A DNA stretch of 64,000 bases from Scenedesmus sp. ARA3. Its lineage: Eukaryota > Chlorophyta > Chlorophyceae > Sphaeropleales > Scenedesmaceae. The DNA is taken from NCBI GenBank assembly GCA_004335835.1, contig RWJK01001703.1:32410-96409 (forward strand), read 5' to 3'. Under the pieces are notes generated by a model. That model worked only from the letters and a program-made list of their open reading frames with translations. It did no database searches and was not told where the DNA came from. A program made the translations under genes and the position numbers. Of the stretch, positions 1 through 11,784 are shown in pieces. Positions within the stretch are counted from its first letter, which is position 1, and the number at the start of each line of letters is the position of its first letter.

Positions 1-563
1 GCATGTCAGGCATCGTGACACTTGTTGAAGATCATACGCCAACTGCTGCTGTGCTGTGTATTGCAAGATGACGCAACAACAATACCCTACCTCAACACCA
101 GCCAATCCGTGAGTTGCCAGCTTTGTGAGCGCGGTGCTGCTCCTGCAAGCGGCCACACTCTGCACTTCAAATGCATACGCCAACACTTGTGCACATTGCC
201 GGCAACAGCCAGCAGCAGCATCTGCATCAGTCCAAGGCGTCACACTGCGGTGTACCTTTGCACACCGGAAATGTCACGACATACGCCCTGCCACACCCCT
301 CAACCCCTGCTGTGCATGGAAACCCATTGATTTGCATGGGATGTATACCCAAAGCTGAGCTACAATGCACACACATCAGCGTGGCCTTCACACACCACCG
401 CCACCCTCAAAACCTCGCTGCTGCAATTCTGTACAAAATCAAACCAATATGCACTTGCAGCACCACATCACAGCTGCTTTTGCGGCTGAAGGCGCTGCAT
501 GGCAGCAGCAGATCTGGAGCCCTGATAGATGGCACCATCAACCATAAGCCCATCAAGCCAGGC

Positions 564-758
564 GATTACTGTCTTGCGTTGCTGGTCATGTATGTGATCT
601 GCTCGTACACAAACTGCGCCAGGTCAGTCCAAAGCAGATTTGGCATCCTACCGGCATAATCCAGCCCGAGGATTACTGCCCCGCGTTGCTGGTCATGTAC
701 GTAATCTGCTCGTACGCAAACAGCGCCAGGTCAGCAGCCAGGATGAGCGCCACAAACT
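564..758 (-). repeat. Two stop-containing echoes of the rhodanese terminal exon
   Basis: Positions 671-758 and 564-630 repeat the last coding part of exon 4 (793-885), including the MTSNAGQ-stop region. The first copy is nearly identical and the second is more diverged. They lie downstream of the true stop, so they would be 3' UTR or non-genic. Confidence 0.85.
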
Positions 759-792
759 TGACATCGCGCACCAACATAATCCACCCTTGGGA

Positions 793-3385
793 TTACTGCC
801 CTGCGTTGCTGGTCATGTACGTAATCTGCTCGTACGCAAACAGCGCCAGGTCAGCAGCCAGGATGAGCGCCACAAACGACAGGATGCCCGAAACACCGCC
901 CAGGAACTGACCCTCGTTGTACTCCTGCTGCACCTCGGTCCAGCCCAGCGCCTCGCTCAAGCCGCCGATGCCCGCATACCTGCAGACAGATGTAACAATA
1001 TAACAGAAAAGCAACACAGAGTGTAAGAACATATGGCAGTGTTGTGGGTTTGCGGTACTCCTGCTGCACCTCGGTCCAGCCCAGTGCCTCACTCAGGCCG
1101 CCGATGCCAGCATACCTGCAGACAGATGTAACAATGTAACACAAGTAACAGACTGTAAGAACATATGGCAGTGTTGTGGCTTCGCGGTACTCCTGCTGCA
1201 CCTCGGTCCAGCCCAGCGCCTCGCTCAGACCGCCAAAGCCCGCGTACCTGCAGACAGATGTAACAACGTAACAGAAAAGTAACAGAGTGTAAGAACATAT
1301 GGCTGTGTTGTGGCCCTCACGGTACTCCTGCTGCACCTTGGTCCAGCCCAGCGCCTCGCTCAGGCCGCCGATGCCGGCATACCTGCAGACGGATGTAACG
1401 AAGTAACATTGTAACATAAAAGTAAAAATTTGAGTTTTTAGCGGCTTTGTGTCCGCCCTTGCTTCCAAGCACCACACAAGCAACCTACCCGATTCTTGGC
1501 TAGCCCCACCAATCCCTGCGTCGGATTACAACATTGTGTTGCTTCAGCTGCTGTCCTTTCACAAGAGATTCAACTGCTATTGCAGCCAAGCGCACCTCAC
1601 GTCCTTGTTGTCAGTGGTAGGCAGGTCCCCTGGGCGAGCTGTGTCGAATCCACCGTTGATCCAGGCAAGCTTACTGTAGCCGGCTCTTCCAAGCACTACA
1701 CAAGCAACCTACCCAAATCCTTTGCTAGCCCCAACACAACTGCTGCCATTAATCTCTGCGTTGAAATGAATCACAACATTGTGTTGCTTCGGCTGCTGTT
1801 CTTTCATAAACTTCCCTACTGTCGTTGCAGCCAAGCACACCTGACGTCCTTGTTGTCCGTGGTAGGCAGGTCCCCTGGGCGTGCAGTATCGAAGCCACCA
1901 TTGATCCAGGCAAGCTTGCTGTAGCCGGCCCTGCTCAGCTGCTCAGCAGCAGCAAGGCTGCGAAGGCCCTTCTGGCACGCCACCACCACGGGGGTGTCCT
2001 TGGGGATCTGGGCCTGGACCTGTTACATGACACGTTACATTGTTACAAGAGTCTTAGTTGACGGTCACAGTGCCATGGACACGATCTTGGTTGCAGACAC
2101 TGGGTGTGCAGTTGCGGCTAAAGTTGGACACAGCAATAAAAAACGGATTGAGCTGCAGCAGCAGAGAATATCACAAAACAATTAAGTAACAAGATGTAAC
2201 AATCACCTGCGCCAGGAAGTCGTTGTTGGGGATCATGTGCGTGCCGCCCAGCCACCAGCCGCCGGTGCCGATGGTTGCAGACTTCTTGAGCAGGCTTCCA
2301 ATGCTGTTTGAGGGGTCCTCCACATACAGCGGCACCGCCACAGCTCCCACAATGCCAACCTTGGCTGTCTCGCCGGGCGGGCGGATGTCCAGCAGCTTCC
2401 AGCCCTGCTGCATCATCTCGCCTGCAGGGAAATGACGTTACATTTTGTCGATATATGACATGGATGGATAATGCCGACCTTGGCAGTCTCGCCAGGGGGG
2501 CGGATGTCTAGCAGCTTCCAGCCCTGCTGCATCATCTCGCCTGCGGGGAATGTGAGATGTTGTGTAAAACATGTAAAGGACAAAGCTGTGTAAAGGAGGC
2601 TATACGGCTCCTGGGCTTTGAACATGTGTGTTGAGGTCAAGCCCAGATCCCGGAACAGATGTCCAGCCGCACCCAGCCCGGCTGCATCATCTCGTCTGCA
2701 GGGATGGTGTCACGTTTTGCTGAGATGTTATGTGACATGCTACCGCAGTTTCCTTGCACAGGCTGGCACGCTGTATAGACTACATTGTGAGCTGCAGCGC
2801 ATGTGGCAGCAGCTACAGCACATTTGCAGCAAAAGTTGTCCCTGCAATGGCAAGCTCTTGTGGAAAGCAGGTGGCCGCAACATACAAGCGCGTGTCGTGA
2901 CATCAGCCAAAAGCACCAGCACCAGCACCAGGCCCTTCTTCGCCCAGCACTTCCGATGCCCTCAGCTGCTGTGCTGACTGCTCAAGCCCAATCAGTGCAC
3001 CACAGGCTGCTGCTGAAGCCGCACAAGATGATGCTGACTGCATTGACCCATTTCCTGCAAGCGATATAAAAACATACAGCCTGTGATGCGCCTGCCCTGC
3101 TAGCTGTGAAAACACAACAGCAACACGCTCACCTGCAGACTTGTTGGACACGTTCGTCACCACTCCATCCTTCACCTGCTGTGTCCAGCGTGCCTCAGCC
3201 TCCTGCTGCTTCGTGCTGGCTGCACACACCAGCACCGCACTGCCGCGGCTGCTGCTGCTGCTGCCTGGCGCTGCCGCTGCACGTGCCGCAACACGCACGC
3301 AGTGCACTGCACGGACGGGTGCAGCCACGCTGCGGCCGCTGGCAGCAGCTGCTGCGTTGCTGGAGATGCGCTGTGCGAGAGCCAT
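793..3385 (-). CDS. Chloroplast rhodanese-like (sulfurtransferase) domain protein
   Basis: Four exons on the minus strand (3133-3385, 2207-2421, 1841-2019, 793-979) join in phase to 277 aa. The start is the ATG at 3385; residues 1-55 are Ala/Ser/Arg-rich with few acids, like a chloroplast transit peptide. The rhodanese fold is supported by KLLDIRPPGE in exon 2, GGWWLGGTHMIPNN, and the active-site loop CQKGLRS (Cys171) followed by a GYSKLAWINGGF-type end in exon 3. The last exon carries GIGGLSEALGWTEVQQEY and one hydrophobic segment around residues 240-262, then stops. Known family: plant STR/rhodanese-like chloroplast proteins with a C-terminal membrane helix; the exact subfamily is uncertain. 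The catalytic Cys suggests sulfurtransferase capacity, but the substrate is unknown. Every exon after the first has truncated tandem copies beside it, so a gene predictor could easily misplace exon 4. Confidence 0.85.
1059..1382 (-). repeat. Three acceptor-side echoes of rhodanese exon 4
   Basis: Copies with acceptors opening at 1382, 1247 and 1115 repeat the first part of exon 4 (acceptor at 979), spaced 135, 132 and 136 bases. Each keeps a CTGCAG acceptor and the Y-A-G-(I/F)-G-G-L-S-E-A-L-G-W-T motif, is cut off after the codons for Q-Q-E-Y-R, and runs into intron-like sequence with no donor. The first three stay in one open frame. Confidence 0.9.
1463..1840 (-). repeat. Tandem copy of rhodanese exon 3 donor end plus intron
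   Basis: About 225 bases are duplicated: 1463-1690 resembles 1690-1930. The copied part holds the end of exon 3 (INGGF...DNKDV-like) and intron sequence. The inner copy's donor context is changed (cacctcacg against cacctgacg), so it is probably not used. Confidence 0.8.
2471..2700 (-). repeat. Two acceptor-side echoes of rhodanese exon 2
   Basis: Positions about 2471-2545 and 2640-2700 repeat the start of exon 2 (EMMQQGWKLLDIRPPGE at 2421). The first is close to identical. The second has diverged to EMMQPGWVRLDIC. Both sit in intron 1 and lack the rest of the exon. Confidence 0.85.
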
Positions 3386-4757
3386 TGCTGCTTTTGGGCA
3401 AGTGGCCTGCAGGTGCAGTGTTGCAGAGACAGCAGAAGCAGCCAGTGAGGCAGCAGTGGAGCAGCAGTGGTACAGAGGGAGGGTAGGGCCTGCTGCTAAA
3501 TTGCCAAATGCGTTCGCTGCGAGCCGCGCAAGGACATGTACGTGGTTAAACAGTAAAAACGAGGTGGAAGAGCAGCGATTGAGCGAGATCATGCACTGCT
3601 GCAGCGAGATAGCTCTTTGCTGATATTTGAGTTGCTGTCGCCAGCGTCCGCGCTACTGCTGGAGATGCGCACGAACACAAGCTGCTTGAGCAAAACAAGG
3701 CAAATGAAGAGTCTAAGAGTGGCATGATGGGCCCAGCGAGCAAGATGCTGAGATCTCATATGCCGCGCACACGCACCGGCTTGTCGCTGGCGCAAATCTT
3801 TGCGGTTATTTGAGATCCAAGATGTTTGAATGTCTTTCGCTTACGGATCTTAGCATGATATGCACTTGCCAGCGGGCCCGAGTGACATACCTTGGTGTTG
3901 CAGTAGGGTCTACCGGCGAGTGCTGCTATGTCGAGGCCAAACTGGCCTCTCAAAAACATGAGTCTCCTGCAAGAATCGTCGCAATGAGAGTCGCGCGTGC
4001 TGCACTGCCTTTCCATGCTGCCACAGCACAGGGGTTGGCAGCAGTTTGGAGGTGGCCTACTTATTAGGGTGCTTCTTTTGCTTCTGCAGCAGTTGAGTGC
4101 AGGAGAATTCTTTGCTCTGCAGCCATCTGGCTGTGCTTGTGATGCGCTGCATTGCAGTCAGCTTGCGAGCAGGCTAGTGTTGCACGGTCAAGCAAGTGCT
4201 GGGGCAGCAGGGGCACTGCTGGGTGATCCAGTGGGCCACTCACCTTGGAACAAAGCAAACAACCCTCAAACTCTGGCTAGTTTCATAACCATGCAAAAAT
4301 GTTAATTGTCCAGCAACTGCAAGCGAGACCCTGCCACTCCAGCTGGGCCGCAGCCAGCTGGTGACGTCATCAGCTGCAACATGTTCATGTGTACAGCTGC
4401 TGTAGGGACGCACAGCGTCACCTGTGATGGGCAAGGCCTGCAGAAGCCTTATGTGACAGTGCCAATGCTGGTTTGTGTGCTAATTTAACCAACGTTTATA
4501 GCAAGTTGCTGCTGAGGACTGATCAAGCCAAGCCTCGGGTGCTGCAAGTCTTTTTCGAGAGATAGAAGTTGAAGCGTCAGCAGTGGCTGACGAGGCATTC
4601 TCGCAGTTATATCATTCAATGTTCATTGGCAAGAAGGTTGTTTGTCCGTGTTTTTGACTTTCCACTCGCTTGTTTCACGCCCTGTGGACAGGAGCCCGCC
4701 CAGTTCGCTCCGAAAGCAATCAACACATCCACGTTCTTGACCAAAGTGGGGCTCCAA
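3386..4757. other. Intergenic, head-to-head between two genes
   Basis: This lies between the rhodanese ATG (-) and the RING-H2 ATG (+), so it should hold both promoters. I see no convincing ORF, TATA box or RNA gene. Open frames here mostly start at non-ATG codons and resemble no family. Confidence 0.5.
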
Positions 4758-6568
4758 ATGGCTTACACAGTTTTGTATACAATCCTAATAGTCATGATAG
4801 CAGTATTTGCCATCGTGTTCATCTGCTACCGCTCTCGCACAGACCCGCCCGCATCACTCCAGCCTTCCGACATGCAAGCAGCAGCAATAATGTACAGCAG
4901 GCGGGGATTTGCCCCAGCATTAGTGATAACAAGGCCGCATCAGCGCTACAACCGATACAGCGGAAAGGTACCCACGCCCCCCACCATCATTGCGAACCTG
5001 CCCTGCATGAGTTATGAAGCCCCGAGCCAAAACAGCAACGATGGCAAGGAGACAATGACCGAAGACGAGCTGCCGCAGTGTGTCATCTGCTGCTGTGCCT
5101 TCCAGGAGCAAGAGCAGGTCAAGCTGCTGCCCTGCCTGCACATGTAAGCCCACAGGCTGTTGGTGCCTGTTGAACAGTGAACAGTGGCTGACAGCAGTTG
5201 TGCTCCGCAAGAGAACAATCTGTTCTGCACAAGTTACAGATGCTGCTTGTGGCTGATGCATATGCATTGCAGCAGGTCTTGGTACATCAGCACAGTGCCG
5301 CACTGTCACTGTGCCGGGCAGCGGTGACCACGGGTGCCGCCAGCTGCTAATGAAAGACGACTTGGCGCAGTGCCACAATGCGCTGGCAGCTAGTGTGGTG
5401 TATTTTGCCGTTTACGTTGCCCAGTCATGCTTCACAACAGCTGATTGATGCAGATTGCACACCATCACAACATGCAGCAAGCTGTTTTTGGGTCAAATGC
5501 CGCATGCAAACTGTCCCAAGGTTTAACAAACATCCTGCCATCATCCACACATCCACACTTTCCATAACACTATGCATATCTTGCTGCTGTTGCTGTGCAC
5601 CGTGTGCTGTGCAGGTACCATGAAGAGTGCATTGATGCGTGGTGAGTACCGGCTGGCGTCATGCAGCAGCACGCCCTCAGCTTGCTTCCAGCAGTGGTGC
5701 ATCTCACATCGCATACAACAGCAGCTGCATGCAGCATGCGTCAGGAGCATAAAGAGTTACAGCGTGCATGCAAGTCAGACATTACATGCAAGCAGGAGCA
5801 GCTGCACCCATGCTCAGTAGCTCCTTCGCCGCCACCTGCAGAGCAGAAGCAGGTCAAACATTGCTAGTTCTACAGTTGACTGCATAGCTTCTGCAAGTTA
5901 TGCCTTAGCCATGTTCATGCTTACAGCAACGTGCTGTGCACCACACCCTGCAAGTTTTCCCTCCCATTCACGACACTGTGTGCACACACAGCCGGCAGCT
6001 GCCCAAACCCAGTCAGCACATGCGCTGCACTGTCACATGTGTGGCAATATAATCAAGTGCTGCAACTGCATGTGTGTTGGCTCTCCTGATGTCCTGCAGG
6101 CTGCGCAGGGACCACATCTGCCCCATCTGCCAGGCAGACGTCATCCTAGCAGCAGGCCTATCAATAGGCGCCGACTGGTCAGTGCACACAATGGAGGCAG
6201 TCAACACAGTCTCAGGCGCTACGCGCCATGAAACAGCGCACGCAGCAGCACCAGCAGCAGCAACAGCAGCAGCAGCGGGGCGCGGTCATAGTGACGCTGC
6301 AGCAGCAAGCGTACGGCCTGGTAGCGCGCCAGCAGCGGTCAGCAGGCCGGCGCAACAGCAGCAGCAGCAGCATGGTGGCGTGGCTGACGGTGCGGCACCA
6401 GCAGCAGCCGCCGCTCAGGATGTGCCTGCAGGTCAGCTGGCAGCACGGCAATGCAGTGCCAATGATGCTGGCAGTGGCAGGGCTGGGGCTGGATCAGCAG
6501 GCGCAGCGCATGTGGTGCTGACCATCCATCCTGCAGCAGTTACTGCTGCTTCTGCTTCACCTGCTTAG
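4758..6568 (+). CDS. RING-H2 (ATL-like) membrane-anchored E3 ubiquitin ligase
   Basis: Three exons (4758-5143, 5615-5641, 6100-6568) join in phase to 293 aa. The start is the ATG at 4758; the open frame extends upstream but only to a TTG at 4569. Residues about 2-24 form one transmembrane helix (YTVLYTILIVMIAVFAIVF), followed by a basic stretch. The RING-H2 finger is split over all three exons and is complete: C108-x2-C111-x14-C126-x-H128-x2-H131-x2-C134-x10-C145-x2-C148. Exon 2 is a 27-base microexon encoding Y-H-E-E-C-I-D-A. The C-terminal tail after about residue 165 is low-complexity Ala/Gln/Ser. Known family: ATL-type ligases recruit an E2 through the RING and act at a membrane. The substrate is unknown. 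Confidence 0.85.
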
Positions 6569-8430
6569 CTCTTCAGCAGCAGCCAGCAGCCGTGCTGTCT
6601 GTCCCTGTTACCATGGCCAATGGGGTTTCAGGGGAATTTGCACAGCTTCTTGCCGCCCAGCAGCTGCGTGCCTGCAGCTGACAATGGCGTGATGCTGCTG
6701 ATGCACATGTACACAGCTGTCCACCGTTATAGGCACGAGTTCAAAGGTATGAAAGTGTTCTGCATTGTGTTCCTCTCTGCATGCATGTACTTATATTTGA
6801 TACAAGACGCATGACAACTCAATCTTCTACAGCCGGGCGAGCAGCATGCTGTGTGTTGCCACGTGGCGGTTGTGAGAGGCATCACCACACAACCCATTAG
6901 CCTCTGCTGGTCTCACCCAATGACCTACTGTACAGCAGTGCGCACATGAAATGTGCATGCGTACAGATGTACATGCCACACATAACATGTGCATTTGTTT
7001 GCAATTGTTCTGTCAACAGCAGCTTTGACCGTGCTGTCATCACCTGACCAGACCTGCATGACATCGCTGACAGATCTCTCTAGAGTCAACACACATTGCG
7101 TGTGTATGCGTGATTGTACCAGTATGGTGAGAGAGTGTACAAGTGTACCATACCTTACTCCCACACCAGCGTCAGCTTGCCTTGTCTAGCAGTGTGCATG
7201 CAGGTGGTTGCACATGACCAAGGCTTCGGCAGCTTCGTGGATGCAACCATTGCAACATATAGCATGATGCATAATCATCATGATCATTGTTCATGATGAA
7301 TACTGTATGCCGTGCTAACATGTATTCTTGGTGTTGTGCTGGTGAGTCAGCAACTGTCAGCAAGGTTTGTGAGCTTGCTTTGGTGCTGGGATCATGCACA
7401 CGGAATGACAAATCTTTGCTGTGTGGGAAGTGCTGCTGTAGCAGTTGCACTGCCGCAGTTCCAGTACACGCCTTGTGCTGCGACATCTTCACATAGTTGT
7501 TGTGATGCAGCGGCAGTCCACGGGGACTGGCGGCTTCTTTGAGGAAGGAAAAGAGAGAGGAGGTTACTCCAGCCAGATACAAATTGACAGACACATATGC
7601 TGGCCAATGCAGGGTGGGCGTTGTAAGAAGCTGTTAACAGGAAGTGATGTGCCTAGCGCAGTACCAGTGGCTGCGCCCAATCTGTATGTGAGCAGGGTTT
7701 TGGCATGATGCTGCATCTGCGGCAGAATGTGAATCATGCTTGCTGCTCATGAGCACGCACGTTGCGCAGCAGCAGTGCATTGCCGGACAGCCAGAGCACC
7801 AAGAATGATGTGTGCCGAACCTGCTGAGGTGCAGCTCACTTGCCTAATCAGTGCTGCTGGCAGCTTGGCGGTGTTTTGTTCTGTTGCAGCGCTCAAACTT
7901 GCTTTCCCTCTCAAGCGTGTTCAGTTGTCCAAGGTTGCCTGCTGTCCTTCGCAGCGCGCGGCTTGTAAAGTTCCAGTCAATGTGCATGCCAGTGTTGATG
8001 TGGGGCTTTGAAATATGAGTTGCTTGCCAGGCGCCCCTGCTGAAGCTGCAGCAGGCAGCGCCCGTATTCCTACAGCTGCTCAGATGCACTCTGGTCACAA
8101 CAGTGCTGTCGATGTTTGTCTGGCAGCGGCAACACCACATCCCGTGCCTCATTGTACTAAAGACCTAATATCAAGAGTTTGTACTGACCTGGCACGGAAC
8201 GCAAGCCGGCTAGGTCCTATCAGGCAGGGTTCTGCTCGACTTCTGCACCACTGCAAAGTGGTGTGACACACATGTGTCACCGCACTGCAAATTTACCTAC
8301 AAGCATGTCGAAACCGTGAACGGCGCGATAGTTGTTCAAATAATCAAAATTTCAAACATCTATGCGAATCATTGTCGTGAACATGATTGTTTTACAGCTC
8401 AGCAGGGAGGGGGAAGAGCGGTGACACCTC
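6569..8430. other. Intergenic, nothing assignable
   Basis: This stretch holds only short open frames with no recognisable domain or plausible chain of splice sites. It should contain the 3' UTR of the RING-H2 gene and the promoter of the collagen-like gene. Confidence 0.5.
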
Positions 8431-10453
8431 ATGGCATGGCACTGCAGCGTTCCTGCAGCTGTCACGCTATTAGCGCTCCTTTGTTGTGTCACGTTTAGCT
8501 TCTGTTCGAAGGAACGGCCGGAACAGCTCTCGGACTTCAGGCCTGGGCCTGCAGCAGCTTCGGACCGCGTTGTTGCTGCAGATGTAGCTGAACGTAGCGA
8601 TGCAGATGGTTGTGACGAGCCAGCTGAAGCGTATACAGTGCTGGTACCGCTCTATTCGGGTGAGACGGTGCACCCATGCTGCTGCTGCTCACTGCAGAGC
8701 GTTTGAGTGCTTCCATGCTACTGCTGCTGCTGCTGCTGCTGCTGCTTGGGGTGACAAGCAGTTGCTCTCTGTGCTCTACTTGCAGTTGCTTTGCCCTTGC
8801 TGCTGTGGATGCTTGATCATGATGCCCCTGTCAGGGAGGAAAGCCGTGACGATTGCGTTGCTGTTAGATGCTACTTGTACACATGCGTGCCCGCTGCACT
8901 GCTGTGGTGCTGCAGGTGGAAGGCAGCTGCTGCAACAGTGCCAGTGTATAGTAGGTCAGTAAATGTCAAAGCTTACGAACTGAGCGCTGATACAGCAGCA
9001 GCAGCAGCAGCAGCAGGCCATGCCAGCCAGCTCATGAACAGATTTGCCTGGAGGCAAGCAAAAGGCATGTCCGCAGGCATCTGCCGTGCCTGGCGGCACA
9101 TAATGATGACAGGCCTCCAGACAGCATTGGATGTGTCATATCATACGTATACATTGGGTGTGCATTGTAGTGTAACTCATCCAGCATTGGGTGTGCATTG
9201 TAGTGCAACTAAACCTAAACCAGGTGAGCTGTAATAGGCGCTGCCAGCCCACAAGCCTCCCTGCAGCTGCCAGCGCTCCTGCAGCTCACCGTGCTTGTGC
9301 TGCTGCTGTGTTTCAAATGCAGGCGCAAGGGGCCCTCGAGGGCCCGCAGGGCCGCCAGGTGACTCAGCAGCCAAATCTATATTACTGCTGCAGCCATTTT
9401 TATGCAGCCGTTTGAGACAAGGTTTGGGAAAGGAATGCAGCAGGAAGTGACAGGCATGCATGTTATTGGCACAGGAGGTGTAGCTGCAGCCTGGCTTTCT
9501 TCATCGCTTGGTAGGCATGCAGTCAAACTGCAGTGTGCAGCAGCAGCAACTTGATCATTACGATGGTATTCTTTTTCATGTCAAATTTACTGATGTTGTT
9601 ACTTTTGTTACATGCAGGCCCCAAAGGGCGTATCGGTGGTGGGCCACGGGGCCCGACAGGGCAGAAAGGAAAAGGGGCACCGGCAGGACCAGCAGGACCC
9701 CAGGCAAGTGCAGTTTGTAACACCCAGAATAACAAGTTGTAACAGGCGGCTAACAAGTTGTGATACAGCAGCAAGATGCACCTCTATGACTGCACCATGG
9801 TTCATGTTGAAACAATGGCAGCTGCAGCTCACACCCACAATCAGAGCTGTGGTGATTGTGACCGCTCACACTTGGGGCGTTGGTTGGTGAAGGAGCGGTC
9901 ACACACTGCAGTCAATACCAGGGAAACCACCATGTCCAACTTTCGCACTGACAGGCTTGTGTTGTGTTGCTGCTACTGTTGTAACACAACACTGCCACGT
10001 GCGCAGGGTCTCGCCGGGCCCCAGGGGCCAGCAAAAGGACCTACAGGCCCCCAGGTATGAAGCAGTCCATGTGTAGCAAGCCAGCACCGTCGATGTATAA
10101 CATGTACAGCCACAACCACTGGACATGCAGTGTCGCTGTGTCACTGCCATTTGTTGCTGCACCACATCAGCAACATTTGTGCGCTGTTCAGCCTTGCTCG
10201 CTCCAGTGTTGTGCATTCAGCGAATGGCTTTCAGCGCCGGCTGTTGTTGTTGATATGCATGCTGCGTCTGCTGCTGCTGCCGCCCTTGCTGCTGCTGCTG
10301 CTGTTGTGAGCAGGGTCTAAAAGGGGACATTGGGCCAGCAGGGGTCCAAGGGCCCATTGGGCTGCAAGGGCCCCCAGGGGCAGCAGGGCGGACAGGGGCT
10401 AACGGTGAGCAGCAGCAACAGTAGCAGCAGCAGCAGCCGCAATAACAGCAGCC

Positions 10454-10490
<37 letters not shown>

Positions 10491-11745
10491 CCACGCCAGC
10501 AGCAAGGGCCCTGTTGGGCTGCAAGGCCCCCAAGGGGCAGCAGGGCGGATAGGGGCTAATGGTGAGCAGCAGCACCAGCACCAGCAGCGATAGAGACAGC
10601 AGCAGCAACAGCAGCAGCAGCAACAGCAGCAGCTATGGCAGGAGCAAGGGCCCGCTGGGTTGCAAGGCCCCCTTGAGGGCAGCAGGGCCGACAGGGGCAA
10701 ACGACAAGCAGCAGCAGCAACAGCAGCAGCAGCTTCTGATTTGAATTCTGGATTCTGGTGGACCTTCAACACACAGGCACAGCAACACCCTTTTTGTCTC
10801 AAAGTACTACCTGTGCCCTCCGCGATCACCATAAGGCGCTACCTGCTGGAACTCCAGGTGCAGCTTGATGTGCAAATCCAGTGGATGGTTGACTTAGTGG
10901 TTGCCCAATGAGCCTGTCATTGGCTCGAAAACGGGTTGTGTTCCCGTCGTGTTCACACAAATCGTGCGATGCAAGGAAAGCCTCTGCAGCCATCACCTTC
11001 CCAGGCTCATGTTGAAGTCATCTGCAAAGAGAGTGCCCACACAAATCCTGTGCTTTCTGTGCCGCCGCAAACATTTGTCTGCTGGCACAGGAACCACTGG
11101 CGGCTGCCCAAACTGCAACGCCACGGCTTTGGTGGATCAGGTGATAACGCAACTGAATGGCACAGGCCCGGGTAGCGGCGGAGTCGGCACAACTGGGCCG
11201 ACAGGACCCAGGGGAGCAGGTGAGGTGATGGTGCAGGTAGGGGCAGATAGTACAGTCGTGTTGGATTACGTATACAGCCCGGCGGAGTGGGCAAGACTGG
11301 GCCGACAGGACCGAGGGGTGCAGGTGAGGGGTGCTGTGGTTTATGCGGTTGATTTGAAGGCAGAGTGAATCTTTAGGGGGCAAGACTGGGCCAACGGGAC
11401 CAAGGGGTGCAGGTGAGCCACTTACGAGGCAGTTTCTGTTGCAAATTAGCGCAGAGTTCTTGGAAAAGCAAGCCATTGTGCGTTGTCTGGGCTCAAATCC
11501 CCATGGCGCGGTGCAATGCAGCATGATGATGCATGACCTGGGTCTACTGCAGCTGAGCAAGTTGTTCACAAGGTGACTTCCAAGCATGCATGTGCCATGG
11601 GTTCAGTGACGTCACTTGCAACCACTCGCATCACCTGTGTATGACATCGACTGATGTTTACACGAGTTGAACCTGCTTTGAGCTGTTTACGCTGCGGGCG
11701 GCACCCTGAAAGCCTGTACTGGCCTGACAACTGCTCCTGCTGCTG

Positions 11746-11784
<39 letters not shown>

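Noticed and set aside
4569..4757. Upstream extension of the first RING-H2 gene
   Set aside because: It opens at TTG, not ATG; the ATG at 4758 sits directly before the membrane helix.
10317..10832. Minus-strand ORF of 171 aa with poly-Leu and poly-Cys
   Set aside because: It is antisense to the Gly-X-Y exons and CAG runs.
10901..10950. Shared GAGCCTGTCATTGGCTC block with 55218-55245
   Set aside because: Only about 25 bases match; too short to call a repeat family without a genome search.
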